DNA of 64,000 nt from Thermoanaerobacterium aotearoense (GTDB lineage: Bacteria > Bacillota > Thermoanaerobacteria > Thermoanaerobacterales > Thermoanaerobacteraceae). A program made the position numbers and the translations under genes. Where the stretch lies: assembly GCF_009905255.1 (NCBI RefSeq), contig NZ_CP047602.1:2604691-2668690 (forward strand), written 5' to 3'. Of the stretch, positions 17,560 to 26,295 are shown piece after piece (the first letter of the stretch is position 1; each line of letters starts with the position of its first letter). Below the pieces are notes generated by a model. It saw nothing but the letters and a program-made list of their open reading frames with translations, was not told where the DNA came from and searched no databases.

Positions 17560-18819
17560 TTAAATACTACTGCTATCGCAGATATTAATGCTTTTTGAAG
17601 ACTTATCATATATTTCTTTCCAATAATAATTTATAAAAATTGTGTACGGGACAAAAAAAGTAATCCATTCTGATGGTTCCACACTCATTGGATGAAAAAG
17701 GCCTAATAAATCATATAAAAACAATGAAAATATACTATTATAAATTAACCCTCGATATCTAAAATCCTTGATATATCTTATTTTATTTATAACTTTTGGT
17801 AAAATCAAAAGCCATGAAAAGTACAATAAAATCAATGAAATAAAACCTAAAATACCCATATCAGCCCATGATTGTAAATAAGTATTATGTATTACTGTAC
17901 CTTTAACATTAGTCACACCAAAACCATTACCAATTATTGGAGAACTTGTTATATGATTTATTGCTTTCTGTATCATTTGATATCGCACTGGATCTGAATG
18001 TATTGTACCACTTATTAATCCATAATTATATATTTTATTTAAAAACATATCGATTCTATCTAATCCTGGTATCAAATTTTCATTAATAATAGCAATTAAT
18101 AATATTATAAAAATAGTATTTAAAATAATATAATAATTCAACTTTTTTATATTTATACTACGAAATTTAACATTCTCAGACAAATAAATCATAATTATAT
18201 ATAATGTTGCAAATATTAATCCTATAAATCCTGATCTTGAACCATCAAAAAATATAAGCCCACACGCTGTAATTAATAATATCAAATAATTGACAGAAAA
18301 TTTATTCAGTATAATATATAATACATACGGTAATATAAATATACCCGGTTTATATAACGAACCCGGCATATTAAAAATTGTTCCATACCTTAGATATGCA
18401 GCTTCCCAAGCTACAGATTTTAAAAATAACTTTCCAACTATTATTAAACCAAAATTGACAATTGAAGACAAAATAAAAGCATCAAACGATATTTTCTCGT
18501 AATTGTCATCTAAATTAAGTATTGGAAAAATTACGAAAAACAATAAAATTAATTTTATACTTTGAAAAATATTATTAATTTGAATACTACTATTAAAACT
18601 AGATAACAACATTGAAATAATTAACAAATTAGATGGTAAAAGAATTATATAATATTTCTTAAAGCTTATTTTTAATTTTTTAATATTAAACATGATAACT
18701 GGTACAAACAAAACAAAAGTAAAAAACCAATCAATATAAGGATTTACTGTAACTTTTAAGTCTGCCTGTAACATCAAAAAAACCCATAAAAAATATAAGA
18801 TATTTACCAATTTATTCAT
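17560..18819 (-). CDS. O-antigen ligase / polysaccharide polymerase-like membrane protein
   Basis: A 419-aa, very hydrophobic protein with about ten predicted membrane segments. The loop GNGFGVTNVKGTVIHNTYLQSWADMGILG matches the Wzy/WaaL (O-antigen ligase-like) signature in which an H-N-x-Y/F motif is conserved. It is the likely polymerase that joins repeat units outside the membrane. No flippase (Wzx) is visible in the window, so the cluster is either incomplete or relies on one elsewhere. Confidence 0.8.
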   Translation of the reverse strand: MNKLVNILYFLWVFLMLQADLKVTVNPYIDWFFTFVLFVPVIMFNIKKLKISFKKYYIILLPSNLLIISMLLSSFNSSIQINNIFQSIKLILLFFVIFPILNLDDNYEKISFDAFILSSIVNFGLIIVGKLFLKSVAWEAAYLRYGTIFNMPGSLYKPGIFILPYVLYIILNKFSVNYLILLITACGLIFFDGSRSGFIGLIFATLYIIMIYLSENVKFRSINIKKLNYYIILNTIFIILLIAIINENLIPGLDRIDMFLNKIYNYGLISGTIHSDPVRYQMIQKAINHITSSPIIGNGFGVTNVKGTVIHNTYLQSWADMGILGFISLILLYFSWLLILPKVINKIRYIKDFRYRGLIYNSIFSLFLYDLLGLFHPMSVEPSEWITFFVPYTIFINYYWKEIYDKSSKSINICDSSSI

Positions 18820-18931
18820 AATTATTTTTCCTCCAGATTTTCATCCACCCAATTATCCTAAATTATGATTTCGTATAATTCTTTTAATATTTTTGTAAAA
18901 AAATAAAAGGCTTAATCACCTTTTTATCAAT

Positions 18932-19822
18932 CTAATTATCATTAAAGTATTTATCTAGGTCTTCTATCTTATTTATATCAAATATATTCTCACCTATCTT
19001 TTCTAATTTATCTACATTTAATTCATACATCCTTTTTACATAAAATTCTGGTATTTTGTTAAATCTTTTTTTCAATTGTTTTATTATTAATTCAGCTTTA
19101 CCTTCAGCCTTGCCTTCAGCTTTACCTTCTTGTATTAACATTTCGGCTATCTTAGTCATTTTTATCGCTCCTTTCAACTTATTTTTATATTCCTCTGTCA
19201 GAAATTTATCGCTTATTCCTATCAATGCACCAATTATATATGTCTTTTCATCTTCATCTTCTATCTTTTTCGCAAGTTCTACCGCATCTATTGCCATCTC
19301 ATCACTGCTTTTTTTGCTTCCCATCAGCGGCAAAAATATTAAATTTAGCTTATCTATATCTGTCAATCGTAGTTTTTTGTCAATTTTTTCGTTCAATTCT
19401 TCATATATTTTGTCACCATCATATTTTGCTAAAAATACTTGTTCTACATTATATATTATTGATCCAATGTCTAATCTACTAATCGCTTCTTCTATTTTAC
19501 CAGAATATATTACAACAGTTCTTATTGTTTTCTCATATTTACTATAAAGCCTTGTGTCATACTGCAAAAATCTTTTTATATCGGCTTTTTTGTTTGTCGT
19601 TTGAAATTCCATATGCAGCAATGAGTCATCTTCCAATAGAAATATAAAATCCAGTCTATCTTCTTTGACTTCAATTGACGGCAAGTTCGCTGGTATAACT
19701 GTTACTATTTTAGGTACATTTATCCCATAAAACTTAAGCGATTTATCTTTAAATTCCCATGCCATTGATTTTAATATTATATCGTTATTCTGATAAGATA
19801 TGTCTAAATTATTATCCTTCAC
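18932..19822 (-). CDS. Rpn-family / DUF4351-type protein
   Basis: A 296-aa protein. The N-terminal part resembles the PD-(D/E)XK nuclease-like Rpn family: RLDFIFLLEDDSLLHMEFQT is the D...E-x-Q core. A (EGKA)n run (about residues 233-245) links it to a C-terminal DUF4351-like helical domain (LIIKQLKKRFNKIPEFYV, NIFDINKIEDLDKYF). Such proteins are abundant in thermophilic Firmicutes and some promote DNA recombination; the role here is unknown. It is 25 bp downstream of a paralogue. Confidence 0.8.
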   Translation of the reverse strand: MKDNNLDISYQNNDIILKSMAWEFKDKSLKFYGINVPKIVTVIPANLPSIEVKEDRLDFIFLLEDDSLLHMEFQTTNKKADIKRFLQYDTRLYSKYEKTIRTVVIYSGKIEEAISRLDIGSIIYNVEQVFLAKYDGDKIYEELNEKIDKKLRLTDIDKLNLIFLPLMGSKKSSDEMAIDAVELAKKIEDEDEKTYIIGALIGISDKFLTEEYKNKLKGAIKMTKIAEMLIQEGKAEGKAEGKAELIIKQLKKRFNKIPEFYVKRMYELNVDKLEKIGENIFDINKIEDLDKYFNDN

Positions 19823-19847
19823 CCTTTTTCTCCTCTTATCAATAATA

Positions 19848-20798
19848 TTAATTTACAATGTATTTCTCTATATCTTCTATCTTATTAATTTCAAATATGT
19901 TGTCTGCTAATTGAAGCAATGTTTTTTCATCCGCATTTTCGATTAACCTTAAATACTTTTCAGGTATATCATTAAATTTTTTCTTCAACAATCTTATAAC
20001 GAGATTTTCTATACCTTTTTCTATACCTTTTTCCATGCCCTCTTCCATACTCTTTTTTAATTCTTCTTCAGTATATATTTTGAAATTTGCTTCCTTTAAG
20101 TTGTTTATTACATATCTCCTTTGTTCTTCACTTAATCTGTCTGCATACATCTTAATCACCTCCGAAACTATGCCTGGATCTATTCTAAATGCCGCTTCAA
20201 TTAATCTTATTTTATTGTCGTATTCTTTTGCTTCATTTATACTGGAGAACACTTTTTCTATTGCATTTCTAAAGTACATGTTATTTGATAAAACCATCAA
20301 TGGATAATTTTCCTCTACATTATCTAACTCAGACAATACTATTATTTGTACCGGTATCCATTCATTATCTATATAATAAATGCCATTATCAAAATTGTCT
20401 AATTTGATTTTATGCTCTGCTAAAAACGATATGAGTTTTTTCGGAAGATTGCTACATACAAATGTCAATGTTAATTCATCTATCTTTATGTCATCAACTT
20501 CTTTTCGTGATTTATCGTAAGCATTCATTATTGATTTATATAGATATACATAACCTAAACCTTTGAAATAATCATCTATTGATATATAATCATCTGGAGA
20601 TTTGTACTCTAGTATATTGTATCTTTTAAATATTTGTCCTACTCTCTTGTTTATTTTTCCATCTTTTTCTTTTTTTATTATTATGACATCTATTCTTAAA
20701 GGCTCTTTTGATAAATATTCTTCTTGTTTTATTTCAACTTTTTCATCTTTTAGCTCTTCTCTTATGGCTGTTACAAAATCACTGTGCCAATCATTCAT
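19848..20798 (-). CDS. Rpn-family / DUF4351-type protein (paralogue of the next gene)
   Basis: A 316-aa protein with the same C-terminal plan as its neighbour: an EEGMEKGIEKGIEN linker and then LVIRLLKKKFNDIPEKYL and NIFEINKIEDIEKYI. The N-terminal part (EPLRIDVIIIKKEKD, ILEYKSPDDYIS) has the D...E-x-K pattern of a nuclease-like fold. The pair likely arose by duplication with diverged N-terminal halves. Function unknown. Confidence 0.8.
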   Translation of the reverse strand: MNDWHSDFVTAIREELKDEKVEIKQEEYLSKEPLRIDVIIIKKEKDGKINKRVGQIFKRYNILEYKSPDDYISIDDYFKGLGYVYLYKSIMNAYDKSRKEVDDIKIDELTLTFVCSNLPKKLISFLAEHKIKLDNFDNGIYYIDNEWIPVQIIVLSELDNVEENYPLMVLSNNMYFRNAIEKVFSSINEAKEYDNKIRLIEAAFRIDPGIVSEVIKMYADRLSEEQRRYVINNLKEANFKIYTEEELKKSMEEGMEKGIEKGIENLVIRLLKKKFNDIPEKYLRLIENADEKTLLQLADNIFEINKIEDIEKYIVN

Positions 20799-21103
20799 TT
20801 TATTTCTCCTTAAATTATATCACATTTTCCTTAAAATAGACATAGCTTCGCCATACGGACACCAGTGAATGAAATTCACCGCCTCCGCTTACAAAGCTTC
20901 TATGATCACCAGTAATATTTATGAGTGCCGAAACATCAGCATAAATGTTACTGGATATTATTACTACTCTTAAATTTATTCGACATAAATTTTGAAAATC
21001 CTTCTTTTAAAAACAATTTTTTGACTCATCATCACTAATAGTTGATTTATATTTTCTCTCAAAAGCTAATCTTATTTTTTGATCCAACTTTTAACTCGCA
21101 ATC
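20799..21103. other. Non-coding stretch with a long imperfect hairpin, left of the island
   Basis: No gene is visible. Its clearest structure is a 15-bp inverted repeat with one mismatch, 20909-20923 against 20940-20954 (arms start ccagtaat and end ttactgg), with a 16-base loop. The segment 20840-20960 is richer in G+C than its surroundings. It may be an RNA or a mobile-element remnant. Confidence 0.4.
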
Positions 21104-21134
21104 AAAAAGGGTATCGACTTTTTCTTCGATACCC
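21104..21134 (-). terminator. Rho-independent terminator, probably the original tRNA-Arg terminator
   Basis: Perfect 9-bp stem: gggtatcga (21109-21117) with tcgataccc (21126-21134), followed on the minus strand by TTTTT. It sits directly after the partial tRNA-Arg copy, where the tRNA's own terminator would be before the island entered. Confidence 0.85.
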
Positions 21135-21198
21135 TCGAATACGCTATTTTACTGGTGCGCCCGACAGGATTCGAACCCGTGGCCTTTTGATTCGTAGT
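21129..21198. repeat. Left attachment-site copy: 70-bp direct repeat of the tRNA-Arg 3' end
   Basis: Identical base for base to 30949-31018. It contains the 3' part of tRNA-Arg (CCA end, acceptor 3' strand, T-arm, variable loop and anticodon 3' side) plus the first bases of the terminator stem. It stops in the anticodon loop, so it cannot fold as a tRNA. This is the usual footprint of tyrosine-recombinase integration into the 3' half of a tRNA gene. Confidence 0.93.
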
Positions 21199-21229
21199 TC
21201 CTTATAAGCCATTTTTATTGAATATTGTC

Positions 21230-21290
21230 TATTCGTGAAGCCTCCCCATCTAAACACAAAGTGTTATAGATGGTGCTTCTTACTGCATTA
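21230..21290 (-). ncRNA. TnpB element right end / omegaRNA-like hairpin
   Basis: Just past the tnpB stop is a strong bulged hairpin: gaagc (21237-21241) with gcttc (21275-21279), ccatcta (21246-21252) with tagatgg (21267-21273), and an inner aacac/gtgtt stem. IS605-type elements carry such a hairpin at the right end, where it forms the scaffold of the TnpB guide RNA. Extent and function are inferred. Confidence 0.5.
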
Positions 21291-21299
21291 ACAGTAGAA

Positions 21300-21865
21300 C
21301 TACCTATCTTTTGCCTGATATTGCGACCTCTCCTTTTCAGAAAGAGGATTTAATATTTCTCTTATGAAATACCTTGCACCTATATTGTACAATGCATTTA
21401 AATCCGCATGATATTTCTTGCCTGTTGTGAACTCACATATATCTTTTTTGTTACTCCTTATCACTTTTCCTATACCAACAAATGCTAATGCTGATGAGTT
21501 TTTAGGATTGATCCATGATACTCTTATTCCATAGCTGTGTGCTATGTCACATACTTTTTCATGTATTTTTTGTTTTGCCCAGTATTGCAGTTTTATTCTC
21601 ATTTTTCGTACATAATTGCCTTTTGAGTTTAATTTTCCTAAATACTCAAACACTATTACGTCGGCTTTATATTTTTTGCAAATTCTATTATTTGATGGAC
21701 TGTATCATCAATAATCTGATTTTTGATGTTGTTTATTTTTCTCCATAGGTTAGGCTTTCTGCCTATGCCTGATATCCTTTGTGCTTTTGCTAATTTATTA
21801 ATTTTATGAAACAGACGGTTTTTTTCTATAGACTGGTTTATAAATAATCTTCTTAAACTTCGCAC
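21300..21865 (-). pseudogene. tnpB (IS200/IS605 OrfB) C-terminal part, frameshifted
   Basis: Two adjacent frames together give the C-terminal ~180 residues of TnpB. The upstream frame (21865-21656) starts RSLRRLFINQSIEKNRLF and ends IIEFAKN; the downstream frame (21653-21300) has VFEYLGKLNSKGN, SSALAFVGIGKV (RuvC part) and HADLNALYNIGARY, the last RuvC aspartate motif. Joining needs one extra A in the run of six A residues near 21674-21679. The N-terminal half is missing and the zinc-finger cysteines are not visible. Inactive as a nuclease. Confidence 0.85.
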
Positions 21866-22048
21866 ATAAATAATTGTTCTGTTCCCTGAAAACTTAATAC
21901 TTTGCCAGAAAAAAGTAATAGTAATTCACGCAATTATACACACTTCGAAAGTCTTTCCTTAAGTTCTTTGGGAAGATCGACGGTTCTTTAGGACGGTTCT
22001 CTAGTGCGAGCATCATATATCTGGTAAATATGATTGCTGTATGTACTG

Positions 22049-22117
22049 TCATCGCATCATAAGATAATGAAGACTTCCGCTTGCTTCAAAAAGCCTTAGA
22101 AGTTCTTCAACGGTCAT
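22049..22117 (-). CDS. Tiny open frame, resembling the start of a YqzL-like small protein
   Basis: A 22-codon frame behind a perfect AGGAGG (7-8 bases before ATG), directly downstream of the ATPase gene. It begins MTVEELLRLFEASGS, which resembles the start of small YqzL-type proteins, then ends quickly after LHYLMMR. It is either a very short peptide or a truncated small gene. Weak evidence beyond the ribosome-binding site. Confidence 0.3.
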   Translation of the reverse strand: MTVEELLRLFEASGSLHYLMMR

Positions 22118-22128
22118 ATCAAAACCTC

Positions 22129-23511
22129 CTAATCAAAGCTTTCTATCAAAATAATATTATTGCTATATGATGCAAAATTAGCCACTTCACTGGTGAAACC
22201 ACTTTTTGAAAATAAAATATAGTACTTATTCGGATAGTCAAATAATGCACTTTTTTCTATTAAGTCATTTAAAACAGCCATGTCTATCTTTTGATTTTGC
22301 CATTTACACTCTCCAAATATTATATTATCATTATTGATAGCAACAATATCAATCTCTTCTTCACGTTTTTTATACGGATTGTTTCCCCACCATTTACCTA
22401 TTTCTTCAAAAATAAATGGAAGCTTCTTATTCTTATTTAAAATTTTAAGATAATCAGTACATATTTCTTCGTACACTAATCCCAAAAAATCATTCATTGA
22501 CGGCTTAATTTTACTTTCAATGACTTCATCAAGCAGTCCTTGCTCTATAAACGCCTTATTGTTAAAAATAAACCTGTACCAGAATCTAAAGAAATTATCT
22601 TTGATCTTATATATGCTTTTTCTGCTTTTAGCTTTTAGTTCTACAGGGGTAATTCTTTCGAGTATTTTTAGATCTATCAATGTAGAAATATATTTAGAGC
22701 ACTTATCAGTATCAACGCTTACTTTTGTAGATATTTCATTTAATTTGCTGCTTCCTGTGGCTATTGCTTCTATTATTGAGTTGTACAAAGCAGGTTCTCT
22801 TACCTCTTGCCTTAGTAATAATTTTGGTTCTTCGTAAAGATATGATGATTTATCCAATATTTTCGTCTTAATATTTTCATATACATTATATTTATCATCG
22901 AAAATACTTAAATATTGAGGAATACCACCTAAAACACCGTACGCTATAACTTGTTCTTCGAAGCTGTAGTTTGGAAAAAACTTTCTGCTGTCAAAAAAGT
23001 CAAATGGTTCGACTATTAATTGCGACGTTCTTCTCCCGTATAATGGGCTTTTATAGCTTAATACTTCTTTTTCAATAAAGCTCATAGAAGATCCACAGAT
23101 GATCAAGAAAAGTTTTGTATCTTTTAAATAGTGATCAATTAAATTTTGAAGTATCGAAGGAATACTTTTATTTGAATTAACGATATAAGGAAATTCATCT
23201 ATCACAAGGACTAATCGCTCATTTTTAGCTTTCTGGCCTAAAAACAAAAAAGCTTTTTCCCAGGATTCAAACCTGCTTACCATTTCATTCAGTCCAAAAT
23301 ATGAAAGTATTTTATCTGAGAAAGATTCAAGAGCAATTTTATCATTGTACTCTTCAGCAACAAAAAATATTGATGGTTTATCTTTACAAAATTCAGTCAG
23401 CAATGTAGTTTTCCCAACACGCCTTCTGCCATACATAACTATAAAATGAAATTTATCTTCATTGTAAAGTTTGTTTAAAGTATTAAGTTCATATTCTCTG
23501 CCAATAAACAT
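22129..23511 (-). CDS. AAA-family ATPase with DUF234-type C-terminus
   Basis: A 460-aa protein. Walker A GRRRVGKTTLL (about residues 28-38), Walker B LVLVIDEFPYIV (about 100-111), then a winged-helix region and the C-terminal nuclease-like domain containing IDIVAINNDNIIFGECKWQN (D...E-x-K). This is the widespread archaeal/bacterial ATPase family often found in multiple copies in thermophiles. Its role is unknown. Transcribed away from the cas genes, inside the island. Confidence 0.88.
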   Translation of the reverse strand: MFIGREYELNTLNKLYNEDKFHFIVMYGRRRVGKTTLLTEFCKDKPSIFFVAEEYNDKIALESFSDKILSYFGLNEMVSRFESWEKAFLFLGQKAKNERLVLVIDEFPYIVNSNKSIPSILQNLIDHYLKDTKLFLIICGSSMSFIEKEVLSYKSPLYGRRTSQLIVEPFDFFDSRKFFPNYSFEEQVIAYGVLGGIPQYLSIFDDKYNVYENIKTKILDKSSYLYEEPKLLLRQEVREPALYNSIIEAIATGSSKLNEISTKVSVDTDKCSKYISTLIDLKILERITPVELKAKSRKSIYKIKDNFFRFWYRFIFNNKAFIEQGLLDEVIESKIKPSMNDFLGLVYEEICTDYLKILNKNKKLPFIFEEIGKWWGNNPYKKREEEIDIVAINNDNIIFGECKWQNQKIDMAVLNDLIEKSALFDYPNKYYILFSKSGFTSEVANFASYSNNIILIESFD

Positions 23512-23642
23512 AATTACACCTCAATGATTAACTTATAAGTTAGTAACTTTAAAGTTAGTAATTATAAAGTTAATAATACTATATCACATTAATATAAAAA
23601 TTCCAATATTTTTCTAATCTAATTTGACTATTTTTTAATAAA

Positions 23643-23666
23643 AAAAGCCTTGTTCTCAAGGCTTTT
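23643..23666. terminator. Bidirectional hairpin terminator ahead of the cas operon
   Basis: Perfect 10-bp stem: aaaagccttg (23643-23652) with caaggctttt (23657-23666), loop ttct. The T-run on one side and A-run on the other would allow termination in either direction; it insulates the cas promoter. Confidence 0.75.
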
Positions 23667-23804
23667 ACTAATTTCAATGTCTATTAAACCGTCAAAGACC
23701 CGGCTAAAACCTCACTGCCTAATGCAACAACTTTATATGATAATTCTATATAATTCTCCAAATTCTTTCTTGCATTAAAAATTTTCTAAATTCAATAATT
23801 TATA

Positions 23805-23833
23805 TTGACAATATGGTAAATTTATGTTACTTT
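23805..23833 (+). promoter_or_regulatory. Candidate cas operon promoter
   Basis: A perfect -35 TTGACA at 23805-23810 and, 17 bases later, a weak -10 TACTTT at 23828-23833, about 120 bp before cas6. The remaining gap (23512-23954) holds the terminator and an AT-rich 5' leader but no gene. Confidence 0.5.
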
Positions 23834-23923
23834 AATAGTAACCTATTTTGGTTTTAGTTTATTTGTAGGTAGTCTCAAATTATTTGAGTTATAAAAATTT
23901 TCGTTTTTGTTTACAGGGGAAAA

Positions 23924-23946
23924 TAGGTAGAACCAATATTGGGAGG
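23924..23946 (+). promoter_or_regulatory. CRISPR-repeat-like element overlapping the cas6 ribosome-binding site
   Basis: The leader reads TAGGTAGAACCA then atattGGGAGG. The first 12 bases are identical to the array repeat (TAGGTAGAACCA), and GGG follows in both after a short variable loop. CCAATATTGG inside it is palindromic. The GGGAGG is the cas6 Shine-Dalgarno. By inference, Cas6 could bind or cut its own mRNA here, or guide pairing could regulate it. Confidence 0.55.
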
Positions 23947-23954
23947 TAAGAAAA

Positions 23955-24755
23955 ATGCAGATTGGCGACAAAAAAAGTTTAAGGATAACGGGAACTGCAA
24001 AAAAAGAACAAAATATTCTTCTTGATGAAATTAATTATTCATTAACAAAATTCATTTACGAGACTCTTGCAAGCAATTCGCCGGAGTTTTCGCGGGAACT
24101 TCATGAAGTTGGTTTTAAAAAAAGCAAAAAAAGTTTTAAAGGAGTATGTTTTTCCCGCCCGTATTTTTCTGATTTTACCTTAAAAGAAAACGGTATTATC
24201 TCAGTTGGTAAGTTTGTAACGATTAAGGTAAGGTCACTTGTTAAAGGATTTTTGGATAATTTTATTCTTGGTTTGTATAAAAATGAAAAAATAAAAATCG
24301 GCGAAGCGGAATTTAACTTTGAAGAAGTAAAAATCTTACCGGAACTGCGATTTAAAACCGAAGAAATGTTTTATCTTGATACACCGTTAGTTTTAAGTGT
24401 TAAAGATCATTCGACCGGAAAGGCAAAATACCTGCGCTATCTTGATGATCGAGAGAAATTCAAAGAAGCATTAAAACAAAATTTAAAGGAAAAGTACAGT
24501 GCCTTTTATGGGAATGAAATTGATTTAAATGATTTTGATTTTAGCTTTGATGAAAGTTATATGGCTACTGCCGCAAAACATTCAAAACTTATTACCTACT
24601 GTGATCAGCGGATTTACGGAGAATTAGCTCCATTTACAATTAAAGCTCCAATTGAAGTTATAGAAATGGTCTATTACTCAGGAATCGGAGAAAAAAATAT
24701 GATGGGCTTTGGCTTTATTAGTAAAAAATTAAAAATAAAAGGGGGAAGGGTATAA
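23955..24755 (+). CDS. cas6: CRISPR endoribonuclease Cas6
   Basis: A 266-aa protein with tandem RAMP/ferredoxin folds. The C-terminal glycine-rich loop GIGEKNMMGFGFI (about 243-255) is the Cas6 signature. It cuts the array transcript within each repeat to release crRNAs. GGGAGG precedes the ATG. It is the first gene of the cas operon; its stop abuts the GTG of cas8. The repeat-like element in its leader suggests autoregulation. Confidence 0.93.
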   Translation: MQIGDKKSLRITGTAKKEQNILLDEINYSLTKFIYETLASNSPEFSRELHEVGFKKSKKSFKGVCFSRPYFSDFTLKENGIISVGKFVTIKVRSLVKGFLDNFILGLYKNEKIKIGEAEFNFEEVKILPELRFKTEEMFYLDTPLVLSVKDHSTGKAKYLRYLDDREKFKEALKQNLKEKYSAFYGNEIDLNDFDFSFDESYMATAAKHSKLITYCDQRIYGELAPFTIKAPIEVIEMVYYSGIGEKNMMGFGFISKKLKIKGGRV

Positions 24756-26189
24756 GTGTCTATTGATTACAGTGGTGTTTATTTGGTAGATGTTGGTATA
24801 GCTTATTTTAAATCATGGCTTAAAGCGCAAAACGGTGGAACAATTACAACTATTACAGGAAATGATGTAAGAACATTTGCTAATCAAATAAGAGGCCATT
24901 ATATAAACAATCCTGATGATTGGAAAACTTTGCAAAAAGAATTGCTATTTATTATTACGAGAAACCCGATTCGTTATAAGTCTGCGGAAAATTTATTCAA
25001 AATCAAAAACAGAGACTTGATAATTGATTTAAGCGAAGAGTATGCCAAACTGCTTGACGGGAATGCAAGTGAAGAAAGTAATGGCACCAAATGCAGTTTA
25101 TGTGGGCAACATGAAGGAGCATATCCATTGGATCGAACATTTATGCCGTATTACGTCAGCGGTACAAACTGGAATGCCAAATTTTTTCATAAAAAAGAGT
25201 TTCTCGGGTGTACAAGATGTACATTTTTCTTAACAGTAATGCCGTTCGGATTATTTAAAACCGTTATGGATGAAAACAACAAAACAACAGGCTATGCTGC
25301 TTTTCATACTGATGATGAGGAAATTTATGAAAGTATAATAGATATAGTTTATACTGAAAACAATAATTTAATAAAGTTTAAAAATGAAAATGATTTGTAT
25401 AAGGTCGTTTATAAAGCATTATCAGAATACTCTCAGAACAACCAAAGTAACCGGTACAGAACAAGTGTTGATATCTACATTTTTAACAATGATAACCGCG
25501 ATGTAGGAAATGATTTAAAAATTATAAGACTTCCGGACAGAAATATCGGTTTTATATTAGAGGTGGCAAGAGACATAAAATTCAAAAAAGATATTTCAAA
25601 AATTAACACGCTGGAATACGGCTACTTTCCAGCGTATAGAATCTTTTTAAGCGATATAAATTTTCTGCTTGGCAAGAAAACTCTCAAAACTTTTGGAGTA
25701 TGGCTTTTTAAAAACTTTTCGTTAGATTTTATTAAACTTTATTTCAAGGAGGTACTGGGTATGCCAGAAAATATTATTGACTATGGTTTTAAGTTAGCTG
25801 AAAGGTTGACGGAATTTTACAAAAAATCAAATGCCAATTTCAGAAAGATTAAATATCTAGAAAACGCTGACAGCCGTCATGAATTTGCCAGAGAAATAGT
25901 GGATATTTACAGAAGAACCGTTACAGAAGGCTGGAAACTGACAAAAAACCATGGACCCGGTGAAGTGGAAAAAATACTTGCGGAATTAAAAAAGCCTTTC
26001 GACAGCGCGAAAGAATTTTTTGATGTAATTATGAACGAGTCATACGATTGGCGGATGTTAAAGTTAATTGTTATAGCAAGGATATATGAGTTGCTGACGA
26101 ATGAAAAGTTCGTCTCTAATATTGATGATTTAGATGGTGAAATTGATAATGATTTGGAATATGAAAGTGCCGATGACAGTGTATTCTAA
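24756..26189 (+). CDS. cas8: Type I-B Cascade large subunit Cas8 (Cst1 type)
   Basis: A 477-aa protein starting with GTG directly after the cas6 stop. Two CxxC pairs (C113/C116 in CSLCGQ, C152/C155 in GCTRC) form a zinc finger typical of the Cst1/Cas8a1-b proteins of the Tneap subtype. The large subunit recognises the PAM and helps recruit Cas3. The C-terminal 60 residues are acidic. A 106-bp gap to cas7 follows. Confidence 0.85.
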   Translation: MSIDYSGVYLVDVGIAYFKSWLKAQNGGTITTITGNDVRTFANQIRGHYINNPDDWKTLQKELLFIITRNPIRYKSAENLFKIKNRDLIIDLSEEYAKLLDGNASEESNGTKCSLCGQHEGAYPLDRTFMPYYVSGTNWNAKFFHKKEFLGCTRCTFFLTVMPFGLFKTVMDENNKTTGYAAFHTDDEEIYESIIDIVYTENNNLIKFKNENDLYKVVYKALSEYSQNNQSNRYRTSVDIYIFNNDNRDVGNDLKIIRLPDRNIGFILEVARDIKFKKDISKINTLEYGYFPAYRIFLSDINFLLGKKTLKTFGVWLFKNFSLDFIKLYFKEVLGMPENIIDYGFKLAERLTEFYKKSNANFRKIKYLENADSRHEFAREIVDIYRRTVTEGWKLTKNHGPGEVEKILAELKKPFDSAKEFFDVIMNESYDWRMLKLIVIARIYELLTNEKFVSNIDDLDGEIDNDLEYESADDSVF

Positions 26190-26295
26190 ATAAATATTTA
26201 AACAGAATGATTAAAAGGCTTCAAGGAAACTTAAATTTTAAGATGTGAAACAAATTTATTGTCTGCAAAAATAATCATACGAGGAGGAATATCTT

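Noticed and set aside
19056-19547. A 163-codon plus-strand frame
   Set aside because: It is antisense to the Rpn/DUF4351 gene; its Ala-Leu-Pro-Ser repeats mirror the EGKA linker repeats on the other strand.
21150-21207. A second tRNA-Arg gene
   Set aside because: Only the 3' half is present; after the anticodon loop the sequence is unrelated, so it cannot fold. It is an attachment-site copy.
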